Shown here: positions 11,101 through 26,100 of the stretch, piece after piece | Position numbering within the stretch: the stretch's first letter is position 1 | Layout of the letters: each line of letters opens with the position of its first letter | Assembly: GCA_026261815.1 (NCBI GenBank) | Contig: JAMPIT010000258.1 | Span: forward strand, 14,685,501-14,749,500 | DNA: 64,000 nt | Source: Monarcha castaneiventris obscurior | Taxonomy: Eukaryota; Chordata; Aves; Passeriformes; Monarchidae | Direction: 5' to 3' | The notes under the pieces: model-generated | What the model saw: the letters and a program-made list of their open reading frames with translations, nothing else | What the model was told of the DNA's origin: nothing | Database searches by the model: none | Made by a program: the position numbers and the translations under genes

Positions 11101-14100
11101 ATTAATGTTGGAAAATGGAAATAAAAGAACAAGTAATTTTATCGTATGTAGTACTAATAGTATGGAAATCCCTGTGGGATGTGTCAAGTACCTAGCTTTC
11201 TTTTACTCTTCTGACTTTGATTATTGCCCAGCTGGAAATTTTCTTTTGAATCCTATTACTATTAAATATGCTTAAAATATTGTTGTTGTTCATTATTACA
11301 AAACTGATTTGAGTTTACAAAGATTACATTCACTATTTTGGCATAGTTCCTCAGCTGTTGCAAATCAATTGAGTTTCAGAGAGCCATACTGTTGTATGCC
11401 AGCTGGGAAGGCTGACTTCACATTTAATTTATCAGCTCAGGTGCTGTTAGACTGCTCCAGGATACCTTCAGTCTCATGTGAATATATTACTGGCCTGTCT
11501 GATCATGCTTGGCCAAGTAGGTTTAGTATAAAATGAAAGTGTGAAAAAGAATCTCGAGAAACAAATTTGGCATTGTAAGGATATATTTGTTAATCTTGGT
11601 TCAGGGCTTCATTATGCAAATACCAAGTCAAGGAAAGGTACAAAGTCTTCAACAGTTTGTCCCTAAGTAACCACTGCTCTTGGATGAATAGATGTCCTTG
11701 TTCTGAATGCTGAGATTTAGACATTCCAGTATATTTTTCAGATGACCGAATGCTTCAGTTAATGTTCTGTGTTCTTGGCATGTGTCACAATTTTAAGACT
11801 TGAAAAGTCTTGGGACAAGAGCAGTTCAAATTTATAGTGGTTTCTGAGATAGAACTGAATGTTTTAAAAATAAAAACCTGCACTATTCCAATGAGTTTAA
11901 GGTATTTTGCAAAAGAGGAATGTAATTTGTCTCGATCCACTGTCTCCTTGCCAGTAAAACCCATGGGGAAAAAAAAAAAAGGTAAATACTGAATACTATT
12001 TGTTAACTATAGTGAACTACTTTGTGGAATATCACATTTCTTAAATGCATCAAAACTTCAGAGAGCTATAGCAATTATCTTTACAAATCTTAAAAACATA
12101 ATGATACTGCACAGAGTAGGGATTTTACCAGTGTTCTTTCTTTCTGCTGCAGAGCAGAAAAATAAGGCTAAATTACACTTTTCATGGACTAAGTTAATTG
12201 CTAAATGTTTTACTGGAATGTACCGGATTACTTTTACAAATCTACTTAATATAACCTTTGATCGCATTAGAATTTAAGTGAGAAAAGGGTAATTCCAGTT
12301 CATAAAAAACAAAAGCAGAGACTAAATCAGTTAGTTTTAGTGTGTTCTTTAATTCTTTAATCACTTCATTTGATTGAACAGAAGTTCAAAGGCCGAAATC
12401 CCAATCTTTTTCTAATGCTGAGAGGCCCTGATTTTACATACAATAGTACATATGCTTAACTTTGAAAGCATGAGCAATCCCAAGGACATTAATATTCTCC
12501 AAGACTTTTAAAATTCTTGAAGAGAGTATTCTAACAAAGAATGTGTGCTTCAGCACTGACCTCAATAAGAAGACACGATTTTACATGCCATGTTTTTCTG
12601 GGGATAAAAGGACATTTCTTTCTAGTAATGAACTGTGTAACCCTGATGGACTAAAAAAAATAACTAAATATACTACAAAAAGGTTAAAATCTATGTGATT
12701 CTAGGAAGAATGCCAATATAAATTTTAAAGGTATAAATTAAAGCTCAGAATACACAGTTGGATGAAAAAAAATTTGATCTCCTTTGTGTGTGAAAGTAGT
12801 TGGAAAGAAATCCCTTTCTTGGGGGAAAGTAATGCCACTGTATATGATTTAAAATTAAACATTCTTCTGAAGACAGCCTTACTAGATTAACTCATCTTGA
12901 TGAATTCATGAACTTATTTAGGAAATAACTTCTTAAACACCAGCACCAATAATGGAAACAGATGTTTCTTGTTCACCATTTTGGATGTTTTTTAAGGTTT
13001 ATTTTTGGAATTTTTAAGTGTCAGCATTTTTAGCTCTATGCTCTCATAACAATTCTTATGAACAAACAGTAGAAAAAGACAGCTAAGATGGATAACAGCA
13101 GCACAAATTGAGAAACTAGTTTTCCTCTTATTCTGAGATAGCAGTTGCCTCAAGAGCATTGGAATCAAAGAGGAGAGTTCTTCAAGACGCAGACAAGAAG
13201 CTTCGTTCCAAGCTTTAAGATATTTTCAATATTTCAGATTTTTTGAAACTTTTAAAAGGCAGTTTGATTTTTTTTTTAAAGCATAATACAATAAGTAAAA
13301 TGAAATAATTTTAAGTGAGATGACAGGGTAGAGAGAAACAGTAACAAGATCACATCTAATTACTGAAAAAGGAACTAATACATCTGTCATGGAAGGTAAT
13401 ATTATAGTTATCAGCTTTGTATTCATATTTGCTGTAAATATGGTAACTTAATGACTTTTCACATAGCCATAATTAATTGGAGACTTTACTGGCTCTAACA
13501 CAAATTTAAAATTAAATCCAACATTCATGAATGTACAATGACTCTTGCTGAAAAATGAAAGAGCAAATTCATAACCTATCAGTGCTGCCCATAGTTCCTA
13601 TGGTTGGAATACATTTCAGGGGCACCCACCCCCAGGTCTGGGCTTCTCCTGAGCTTCTCCCTCTCTAGACAAGAAGATACAGATCTATGAACATGTGCAT
13701 GCTGTGAGGCACTAGATCTTTGACAACAAACGTGACACAAGATTTTCGTTTTAGATCTGAACATGGACAGATTTGGAGCATGTGACTGCTATATTCCCAG
13801 GGGCCATACAGCCCAGCAGCTCACACCCACTGGGCATATCTGCATAAGTCAACCTGAACAAGAAAAGCTCAGATTTCTAACACAGGCTACCAGCTTTCTT
13901 GGCCAGTGCTCTCCACGAGCAAAACACAACTACCTGGCATTCAGAGCACACATGAGTACATTCAGTGTAACACAGGAATAGATTTTACACAGGCAAAGGA
14001 AAGCACAGAAGTTGTTTCATCTTACCATTTCACCTCTCGTGCCCTTTTCACCTCTCGGTCCCTGTAAGAAAGAGCAGCTGTTAATCCGATGTGCTTTCTA

Positions 14101-17100
14101 GCTGCCTAGGACTGAAATAAGCAGATTGATATCCATGAGAATGATACTGCTCACATGAGAAGTCCAGCCTCATCTGTGGAAGTATTTACAGCTCTGGGGG
14201 TTTAATTTTCCTGTACTACTAGAAAATGAAATTACTTGAAAACATCTTGTAATTCCTGTAAGTGGAAAGCTGTTTTCTTCAGCTTGCAAATATGTTTTCT
14301 CTCAGTAATTCTAGCTCTGTTGTCCCTGTGTTCTCCACAATTTCATCCACATTCAACACATCAGTGCTTCACTATCTTTAGAGAACAAAACTCAGTACTC
14401 TCCATCAATGAAGAAATCCATTCACCACATATATGTTTTTATTACGTTATTAGTTCTAGTCTCATAATCAGATTAGACACTATTTTTCTATTCCTATTTC
14501 TGGCTAGTTTTGCACTTAAAGTGTGTTCCCAAGGATGGCAACAATCTTACAATTCTTGTCTGGAAAAATTTTGCATCTTGATGGCTGCACTTTGTAACAC
14601 ATAGAAGTAATCTTCAACTAAAAGGCTTTCTTGATGACAAATTCTTGCACTCAATATGAAGTCTATTAAAAGCCCTCATATAAGTACACACAACTGTAAA
14701 GTTTTTCTCCTCAGTACAATTGAAAAGAATGGAGCAAGACGAACTATTGATTTTTCCAACAAGTGGAAAGAATTATAGAATTCTTTCTATTTCACTTGTA
14801 AATATTTGCATTTATTACTTTTATTGTATGTTTGTTATTTTTATGATTATTTTGATTTTTAGACATTCTTGTTCACTCCAAGTCTAGTTGAGGAACCTTC
14901 ATGGTACAAAGAGCTCTTAAAATTGCCTTAAATGGTTGGGTGGTCTGGAGACATGAGCCACAGGGTTCTCTTGCAAAACAAATCTGGCTCTGGCACCATG
15001 AGTGTGAGAAGAGATGGAAACAGGGATGAGGACAGAGCTCCCCCAGGGCAGGGAACCTGGGGTGCATTGAAAGTTGTTAGAAAGACCAAGATGTTGTTTG
15101 AGTTGTAACAGGGACCTCGTCAGCACCTGGAACAGCCTTACAAGGGCTCATGGGCACTCTCAGAGTGTCTAGAGGGGCACTCTGGACAGTTCAACCCACA
15201 ACAAATAAAAAATAAACTATATTGAAACTGTGGATACTCTCTAGATATATCTCAGACCAAAGGCTGAGAAAGAATATCTGTGTGGTAATTACTATGTGCT
15301 GTTTTACACCTTGACTGGCCCACTGCCCCTGTAGACACACCCTCTGTATGCTGCACTTAGCCAGAAATTACTTTTTTGTCACTGGTTTTTGTCATTTATT
15401 TCTTGTTTATATTTTAGATGCTGGAGTCACATACATTAACTTACCAGCATGGTATAACAAGGAAGGTTCTGCTAGCTGCTATTTGCAAACAGAAAAATAA
15501 GAAGGTTGCTAGCTGAAAAACAAGATGATTAAACAAAAGGGCAGTGAAATAACCAAATTATGCAAAAGTGAAGGGAAACTTACAGGCCTGCCAGTTTGGC
15601 CTACTGTGCCTTCTTGACCAACAGGGCCAATATATCCCTGTAAACAAGCAAAGAATTTATTAGTTCACCATGTTTCCAAAATGAAGAAAATCCTCATGAC
15701 ATGTCCAGGTTTAAAGTTGCTCAGCACATAGACCTGTCAAATATCCAAAAGATCATGGTGATACTCTCTAAATATTGAGTGCACGTTGCAACCAAATCAG
15801 TTAGGTAAGTATTTTAATAATTTGTAATAGTTGTGCTTGGACAGCACCCACACATTCTTTAATGTGAAAACTGATGCACTAAAAACAGTGGAAACTTAAG
15901 CATTCTGATTACAAAAGACCACATATTTATTGAGCTACAACCAACTATATCTTGAGCTATATTACTGCCCACAAGTACTCTTGTAAGGCTGCCAGTAAGG
16001 GCTGCTAAAATGCCACTTTTCTGTTCCATTTCTCTTAGAGCAAACTGTTCATGTCCAGTGTTTATCTTGTGTAGGAATGTTTAGAAAAATAAAGTAGCTA
16101 TTAGAACAGCCCCCTAAAGCTGCTGCACTGCATCTGGTTAACTGAACAAATTCAGTTCTGTGAAGGCAAAGGCAGCAGTAAGAGAACATGCTGTAGTAAG
16201 GCCTTCCTTTCACCCTTGATGCCATAAGCTGGATGCACAAAATGTTAAAGATGTTTGCACATTTTCTGGTGAGTAGCGAAGCAGAATGTCATGAAGAATG
16301 AGCTAACGAAGGTTAGGACCATTTTAGACAAGAAGAAAATGTTCATTAAAAAAAGACCTCCTATTAATCAATAATGCCTGACCACCACTGTGTTTTACTG
16401 CAGGCAAAGTTTGATCCCTATTTTCTTTTGCTGTAGAACACAGTTACACAATCAGCAGTTTTGCCAGTAAGAAGAATGTTCAATCCCAAAAGAAAAAGAA
16501 ATACAAGGCCATAAGATTACAGTAGGAGATCCACACTTATCAGAGCTTGCTTTCTTCTTTCAAGATTAAGGGCCCAGCTCTGTTTGTGTGTCTGTAAGCA
16601 TGATGTAACCAGAGCAGTGTTGCAGTACAAGCAAAGGGCATCTGGACAAAAAGGTTTGGTTAGAGGGATCTGGTCTTGTTAATAAGAAAAAAATGATTCC
16701 CTAAGTTAAAAACACTTGCAAACCATCCTAACAATTGCTTTCATGGAGTGAAACACTTACAACTTGGCCTGTTGGACCTTTTGGGCCCAGAATTCCAACT
16801 AAGCCAATGTCCCCTGCAGGACCCTGAAAATGCAAAGGAACAGTTTAATCAAACATGAACATTAGCTATCCACTTGTTTCAAACTATTGTAATCAGTGAA
16901 AGTAAGATAATTTCTAAGAGCAGTAACTGTGAAAATACCAAGCGCTGACCCAGAATGTTAGTCCTTAAACACTGAGTACACAGTTTTGCCTACTATGTTC
17001 CAACTGTTCAGAGATATTTTGAACAAATTACTGTTAAATCTGATTAATTCTATGCTTTCATAATGTTCTCACTCTGTAAATAGCTTACAGTCTAAGAGAA

Positions 17101-20100
17101 AAGAACGAGCACATACTTTAGGACCTGGGAATCCTTGAAACCCCATTAAACCTTGATCTCCGTCTTCTCCCTGTAATAGGAGCAGGCATCCTTACTATTA
17201 GTTCACGTTGCTAACTCTTGGATTACTTGTTTTGCACCAAGCACGGTGATTACGTACAGTCTGTCCTTTCAGTCCAGCGTCTCCTGCTGGTCCTTGGTCA
17301 CCTTGGGATCCTGGAAGGCCTCTTTTGCCTCTCTTTCCTGGATGACCTAGAAGCCCTTTCTCACCCTGTCAATAAGAAGAAAATACATCTTCTATTACAG
17401 TTATGGAAGTTACATATGTAAATACAAGTTGCCTGTCAGAAGTGTGGAATTTGCTTTCTCTCTAAGAAATAGACTTATTCCATTCATTTTATTTCCCTCA
17501 GGAAAATAATTAAACACACACTAAAATGCAAATGTGACTTGACTGCTCCTTGTCTTGGAAACATAAAACCCTTACATGTTGGATCAATTCTAGTATGGTA
17601 TCTCCCAGTGTAAGCAGTAAAATTCACAAAATGAAATAGAGAACAGACAGGTTAAAAGTAAATTCTAAAAATAATCCTCTGCTCAAGACACAGTGTACTT
17701 GTCAAACTCCCTGCTGCTATACTAAAAATCTACATTCATCCAAATGGAAACTAGACAAGGTCCTGCAAGACAAAGCCTCTGAGGACTACCAAATACACAG
17801 AAGTCATGTCTAGCTCAGGAGGTTACTGAGCTGCAATAAAGGCTGTGAATATACAGGTTTCATGCTTTGTGCTTATGCTCTTTCCCAGGTTTTACCTTTG
17901 TATTATTTGAGCTTGAGTCAGTATGTCCATTATTAATGCTTATTCTGTACTATATGTGGCAACAGTTTTCCCTCAATTCATCTATTCCTTGCCTTTTTCA
18001 GATTGCAGGCACTTCTGAGCAGGAACTACCTCCTACAGCTCATTGTCTAGGCAAAGGAGTAAAATTCAGAGTGGGAGCACTGGCAATAAACACTACAGAT
18101 AATGAATACAGTTTATACTAAAATATATTCATGAAAAGATAACAAAGACAATATTTCCAGTTTCCAAGTAACTTAAGGTTTTAAGGAATGGCTTACCAAC
18201 CAATAAAATCTCACAAAGGAAATTAGTTTAGATTCAAATAATGATTTTAGATAAAAAATTCTGTTCTAAATAAAGAAAATTCTATTCTAAATGAAGAAAA
18301 TAATCTGTACTGTTTCTGTTGTTTGCTTGTTTTAAAACTGAAATAAGTCTAATTAATATGAGGATATGCTAATATCAGGTACCTGGAACTGCCTGGAAAA
18401 TGGAGCACAGTCAGATTTCTTTCTGACAGGGCTGAACAAAAACAATTTAAGTCCTGTGATAAATTTCAAGCTGGGAATTTAGGCTTGAAATTACGGTAGT
18501 TCTCTGCTATTAGATTGCTTAGATATTCAAATCATCCCAACTGTTCTAGTAGCTTCAGAAGTTTAGAAGTAAAATCTGACCCTAAAGCTGAAGTGAATAA
18601 ATACCAAGTATTTTGATGGCTTCTGGAGTTGGGAATAGCATTCAGATGGATGAGATCTCTATTTTCAAATTACAGTTTATAGAAATGAGGTAAACACAAC
18701 TTGTAGTCTTACCTTTCAAATAAGACTTGCTGTCTGTTACTGACATGATTAACAGTAGTATGGTGGTTCCACAGCCACTAAATGCAGCGTGAAGAATAAG
18801 CAATTATCAGCAAAACTGTACTAAAACTACAAGATATGTACCTTTAGTCCAGGGGCACCCATGGGCCCTGGCATGCCTGGTAATCCCTTGGGACCTCGTG
18901 CTCCAGGATAACCTGCTAGACCTGGTAAGCCTGAGTTTCCTTTATTGCCCTTAACAAATTGAAAATAATGGATTACAAGCAGAATAGCCAAACGTTTTTT
19001 CATTGTATGCTGAAACAGGCAAATAACATGAAATCAGTCAAAACTACTTAATGCTTTTTGTATATATGGACACACACTGATAGTACATCAAAATATATAG
19101 AAAGACAATGATCAGCAGTATCATCTGGATTTCTGCTAATATTCCAAAAATAAATGGCCAAAAATAGTTTGAACTTCACAGTATTCATTTTTCAAAAAGA
19201 AGTAACTCCATGTGAAACAAAATGAGACTACCTTCCCAAAGAAATATTCGAAATTCTACATGTTTATTTATAAGGATCAGGCATACTGATAATACGAGTA
19301 TGGCTGCATACACTCTGTAAAGATTCACACACAATAACATTACCATATGAAGAAAGATCAGAACATTTGTTATGAAAATGTACGAGAACATCAACCTATC
19401 AATGAAAGCAGCTGTTTTAAATGAAAAATCAGGGTTACCGAGTACAGGGAGTTAAGTCACTTTTGACATGTAAAAAATACAAAATGGAAGTTTGCTACCA
19501 CGCAAATGAATATTTCTGTGATGTAATTTAATAGAAATGCGTATATAAATCTTTCTTATTTCCTACGACATTCAGTTAAGCACTCATAGAAATAAAAGGG
19601 TTGAATAAAACATGTTTTTTGTATTAAATGTGATTTTCTGGGCTTTTGAATATGGTGCAGTGGCTTACAGGTTGATGGACTGATAAACTTACATAGCAGA
19701 AGTTCTGCTCTTTTTGTTCATTGTAGCAAAAATCAGTTTTAAGCCTCCTTTCATTATGAATTGTAATGGGATAATGGAGTTGTCTTTACTATGATTGTAT
19801 GAAATTTTCAGTGGAAAGGCAAAAACATAAAAATTCTTTGGGGTGATTCTCCTAAATCCAGCTCTAAAGAATTTTAAGAACTTGGAAGAGCTTCACGATC
19901 TGAGACTGGAGAGGCTTGAGTAGGGTGCACCTGCCCCCTACGGGTAACTTGTTTAATTTTCTCTTCGTTTAACCAGATTGGAAATTTGTATCTGAAACAA
20001 CAGTGCCTCGTCCGGCATGTTGATTAATTCCTAACACCAAATCTAACTTGGCAATCTTTTATAACAATTACTGGTCCATCTGAGTAGAACTACTGAGAAA

Positions 20101-23100
20101 TACATACTTGAAATCAAAGTGATCAGACCTTCAATGAAGAGAACTACTCAAGGAATCTTTTGCCCCTCTCTGAAGGGACTAACTGAAGAGCTGTGTCACC
20201 GCTCCCAGAGGCAGCAGGTCACCACCTTGGGCCCACAGCAAAGAACAGTCAGACAAAAACCCCATTTCCAAGAATGCTCTTAGGTATCTCACATACCTAA
20301 TAATCTTTTTAACTGGTTTTGGACAAAGCTTTGGAAGTATTTCGGTAGAGAGGCATTGGTTGCAAATACAAAGTCAATAAGGAAAATGTGGGATTTTCTA
20401 AGACCCTGAGAGGAAACAGTGTCTTTTGGGATCTATGGCTCATTTTCAGGAACAGAATTGTGCAGCCTCTCTAAGTAATCACTTTCACTTAACTGTAGCT
20501 CCTACTGTCACATACCAATGAAACAGTTCTTCTCAAAGCACACTTCCCTTATACTAACTTTGTATCTTGGCTGGAATATCAGGAGCAAAAGAGCAGGAAA
20601 ACAAAAAAATTGGTCTAATTTTCAAGATACTCAGGGAACTGAGAAAGGTCTCTTCTTTTTAAATATCTTAACCTTAGAAAATCTGTAATGCAAAATGACA
20701 GAGGAAATGTGGAAAATTAGTTACCTTAGGGCCAGGCTCCCCTGACAGCCCAGTCTTGCCAGCGTTTCCAGGAATGCCTTCTGGTCCAGGGTACCCAACT
20801 GCTCCTTTCTGCCCTGGTTGCCCTGGTTTTCCCTTGAAACAAATTCAAATCAAATATAGCACTGTAGGCTCTCTTCATCTTCACCCTCCCATAACTAGAT
20901 TTCAGTCACAGTGTTTCCTAAACCCTACATAACAACAGACCCAGTGATATGAACAAATACTCACAGAAGGAGCTCTGAATTAGGATGTTTGCTTTAGAAT
21001 TCTACTGGTTTTAGCTTAGACTTGCTCTGTTATGGGATCTGACCAACTTCAGCTGAAATCATGAGACTGACCCCTTTGTATGCCAGGCCTGGAAGATGCC
21101 TGAGAGTGTTGCTTCTTAAACTGAAGTGAGGAAACCTGGTAAAGTCATCTATTTATCCCTGAAAAAACCTGATCATGTACCTTTTCAGCCCTTATTTTAC
21201 TGAATACTCAGTACTGGACTTCCACAAATTTATGCTGTTCAAATTTGAACATATCAAAAATACAAATTTACAATATGGCAAGCTTGTGTAACTGTTGCTG
21301 TACTTGCATAAAAAGGCCTCATATCACATCCAACAGAGGAAAATTGACTTATTTCCTTCAAATTATTTCTCTTTAGACTGACATACACTATCTTAAAAGG
21401 CTTGGAGTTCTGCACTAACGTCTCTATAAATGCCATTTCTCAGAAATGTAAAATGTTCTGACTACAACACATTTTGTCTGAAAATGTATACGGAACAACA
21501 GCCATATAGAATGTAAGTGTGCCAAACTTCTGGTTGCTTAAGTATCTTTCATTTGGGATGTGCTTTGAAAACTCCTCAAGTTCTAGTTTTATTGCCTTCT
21601 CCTCACTTCTCTGCATGTCTTGCTTTCCTTGTTTTCGATTGTCTGCTGAATGATCCCTGTAGTCCTCCAAAAGAAAATGCCAAGTATTTACAAAGGACAC
21701 ACAGTTCCTTGTCTTCAAAAGCCTCCTCTTGCACTCTGCCCAGCAGGTACAAGCCCTGTGCAACAGCTGCATTTCTCCAGTTACTGACAATGTTTTGATG
21801 TGAGCTAGTAAAAGTTATTTACAATATGTGCTTGTGTGGTATTATTTATGAGGGGACCAAAATAACCTTGATGCATTTTGTTCTTCGTTATGTTTACAGA
21901 ACACCTACTGCTTCCTGCTCTGTTTGCTCCCTCAGGGAGAAGGGAATGCAAGTCAGCTCCTCTACAGTACCTCAAGAAAAAACATTAAAAATTTCAGCTC
22001 AGGGCAAGCAAGAGAAATAAATAAAGCTCAAGGATACCACATGTATCCATCACGGACATATGGATCCAAGCTTCTGTAGGCTGCAGAGGATCAAAGAACT
22101 GATGGGGTCAGAAGTGAACACAAGTACAGTTCTGTGCAATATAACGTGATAACTTCCAAATGGACTCCAAAAATGATCTAATTAAATAACCTTACAAGTG
22201 GTAAGGACCTTGTTGTTAGTTGCACGTAACTTCCATATGCTGAGTAACTGAATATAATTCAGTACAATTTAACAGAATTTTGAGAACTATTATTCAAAAA
22301 TGACAGGGGTTCCTTTACGCTTCCTGGATAATAATAAGATTCTTTAGAGTAAACACATGACCTTCTGGTAACCCTGGCATGATTCAATTTTGGTTTTATT
22401 AGTTAGAATTTTGTTTTATAATCTTAAGATAGACTGTAGAATTTTGTTACTTACCGGAATTCCAGGTTTGCCTGCCTGACCCGTTGCTCCTTTCTTCCCT
22501 GTGGGTCCCTAGAAGTTACGAATACTTGTAAACTGACAAATGTCTTAAACTCAATTCCCTAAGAAGAGCTGAGGATTGTTTCCATCTAGTATTCATGTTC
22601 AGATTGCCTGGCTTTGGACCAGATTATTCACATTTCAGGAGAGAGCAGAAAGCTTTTCAAGTAAAAGCAAATATATTTCTGGCAGAATTGTCTGTTTTTC
22701 CCTTTTGTGAATCAGTTTTGAAAACTTTTCCAACAACAAGCATAAAATGTTCTTCATCATGAATATATCAATTTCTCCTGTATCAGCCACCCCTGTGTGA
22801 GGAGGTACACTTTTACAGCATTTGCTGCACTCTTCAGAAGGGAAGTCTTGAAAAGTAGGCAATGTAAATGCACTGAATGTCTGTGGAAGAGAAACTAGAA
22901 AATAATAGTGTCGCATATCACAGATGTAAACATTCTTTTTTATCTAAGATCTACACAAAAGAAAAAATTTACTTAAAACCAGACTTTTTTTCATCTTGTC
23001 TGATCTAGATATTGGTAGTCTTAGAAAACTGAGAGATACTGAGCAGGTAACATTCTTGTCAGTGGTTTAGTTACACAGGAGGTCAAGCACCAAGGAAGAA

Positions 23101-26100
23101 AAGCTCAGAATGGGTCAAAAGCTTCTCAGAGAACTTTGTTATAGGATATAGGATATATATATATCTCCAAAGAATATGAAGATCTATAGCATTAATTTTA
23201 TCCTACTCTAAAAGATGCAACCGGTGCAGAACAGGGACAAGAATAACACTTGTTAGCATAGAACAAGTAGAAAAAAGTTCCCAAGATTTTCTGGACTAAT
23301 TATCTCAAACACTCTTCTTAAAGCAAAAGCTATGCTGTAACTACCATGCTGCAATATGACACAACATGCAATACAGTGAAAAAGCTTGGGCCATTATAAG
23401 TGTAAATGTTGTATAATTAAGTAAACATGAAAAAACAGGAAAATTTTGTTCTATTGCTCAATTTAATGCTTTTTTTGTTAAGAATGGCATAAAAAAGTCC
23501 ACCAATCAGAACTGGAATGTGCATATTCAAATAACTTAATATTGTTTTTGTTAAGATTTCTGGATGCATGTAAAGTAAACCCAGATGATTCAGCATTGCA
23601 GTTTATGGGATTAGCTTTGCAAGGCTTGCTACAGCAGAACCAGTAAGACCACTGGAGTTAAGACTGTATGAATGTTTTCCCTACTAGCATTTTTGTGGAA
23701 ACCTTTAAGCTCTTATGGGTTGCTCCACGCTGAATATTAGTTCCACATCTGTAAATGGCAGTATTAATCTGAGGAGCATTTGCAAGACAAAAAAACCATT
23801 CTCCAAGAGGAATGGCTGATTTTGTCCTGTGATGTGAGTAGTTTGACAAAAGCAATATATCCAAGTTCACAGCTAGAGTACATGCTGACAATGTCTCCAC
23901 ATCATGTTCCCTTTCTGTTGCTCCTCAGTTCTAGTCTACTACAGATCCTTGTAGTTACCTACAAAATTTTGAAACTCTAACAGAGTTGCTCTATGGAACT
24001 TCTCAGATAAAACAGCTCATTTAAATTGCAATGGTAATTGGTGTTGTAAGAAGTCTTTTAGCCTAAATCTTCTGAAATCTCAAAGGCCAATGACATTCAG
24101 CCCATGGGAGAATATAAACACTTTTGGCAATTTCCAACACATCACCAAGATGAACTAACGTTTCTAAAGAGAAAGATTTGGTCTTTGATCTTTGTCATGA
24201 CTTGCTCTGTCATTACTGCTCTAGTATTCTGTAGCAAATTCCTTATTTCCAGAGTCTCTGAAAACTGAGTGCAGGGTAGTACCAGGAGGCTTCATTTACA
24301 TATCAGAGAAGCAAAATCCCAGTTGCCCTCCAGAGCTACTTTCCCACAAACAACTCCATTTCAGGGGATAACTGAATACCACTCAAACGTTTCCAAAAGA
24401 GCCTCTCATAATGCTTTATATCACTCCAAATTAAAACTAATTACCTATCAAATAACACATTTACTAACAAAGATAATTACATTTTTTAATATTTTTTTTT
24501 GTCCCTGCAGGTATGAAAAGGGAGCTCAAACACTCAGTTTTAACCATACAGAACAGTTTCCCAAGGATAGTCAGTGAACAGTAAAACCCTACAAATTCCA
24601 ATTAAGTGCAGTTTTGGTTCACTTTTTCTACTTACTTCTGAACCTCTTTCCCCTTTTGGTCCTTGCTCTCCCAATTCACCTGGCTCTCCCTTTGAAAAAA
24701 ACATCCATTAAATAAATGAGAAGAGTCATTTGAATGCAGACAAAAACATATTTTCAACAGTCAATATAGAAATCTCACTTGTTTGAAACACTTACTGGAG
24801 GCCCTTGTTGTCCAATAGGTCCTCTGAGCCCTGGAAGACCTGTATGACCCTGGGAAGGAGAAAATATAACATATTGCTATAGAGGTAACTCAGGCTGCCA
24901 TGCTCAGTGAGCTACACACTTCCTTGTAAAGCCCAACTTGGGAGGTGCCGGGTGGGCCCAGATTCACTGACATGACCTAGATAAAGTATGGTCAGATCTC
25001 CAAGATCAAACCCTGTGGAGATTTTATTCTTTACGTTCTCTACTCCAAGCTGCAAGTGGGAATTACATATTGTCTAAACATTTCTGCACTTCTGTAAGCA
25101 CAGACTTGGTTCATTCATTTATTCCTATGTCCATCTGTATTCCGGTGTAACTTGGATATTCCATATCAAGGACTGTGTCTCTTGTATTTCAGTGAACTGC
25201 ACCAGTAACTGATAAGCATCAGTTACCATCCAATTTTTATGTGCTGAAAGACTGAATATAATTAATTAATAATTTTTAGGATTAGATTTACAATAAGTAG
25301 TGCTTAAATGTCAGAGAAAAATGTTAACTACTACAGTATTACAGAAACATGGAACTGTTTAGGTCGAAAGCGACTTTTTGCAATCTATGGAACCCTCTTC
25401 CTCAAGCAAGGCCAGCTAGAAAAGATTGTCTAGGACCATGTCTAGTCAAGTTTTCAGTATATCCACAGATGGAGACTCCGGGCAGCCTGTTCTGGTGCTC
25501 AGTCATCCTCACAGTAAAAAAAAGCCATTTCAAAAGGAATTTCTTGTGTTTCAGTTTTTGCCCTTTGCCTCCTGTCCTGTCACTGGACACTACCGAGACA
25601 AGTCTGGCTACTTCATCTTAATCTCCTCCCATCAGGTATTTATACACACTAAGGTCACTGGAGGCTTCTCCAGCTGAGGAGCTGCAGCTCCCATGTCCCC
25701 ACATGAAAGATGCTCCAATGTGCTCCAAGAGTGCAGCAGTGCAGTGAGGCTGCAGCACATGCATCTCTGCACACTTGTGAGGGAAGATGGCACTTCTGCT
25801 GCATTACTCCACATGTATCCATGGCATGCCATGCTCAAATAAAAGGACTAAAGCCCAAGAGGTATTACCTTGTAGCCCTCATCTCCAGGTTCTCCTCTAT
25901 CTCCACGTTCACCAATTTGACCCTAGAGAGCAAAGCAAAGAGCAAAATGTAACAGCTCAACTGAATATAATGCTGCAGTGAAATATGAACAGAAAGCTGG
26001 GATTTCTCTCAAGACAAACTAACCACTGAGTTAGGAACTGAGGAATACAAACATAAAGGTTAGCTTGGCTAAAGGAATAAACATGATTTTTTTTCTAAAC

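Noticed and set aside
17218..17421. Plus-strand open frame over a collagen exon
   Set aside because: Antisense of the 17258-17365 Gly-X-Y exon; the real code is on the minus strand.
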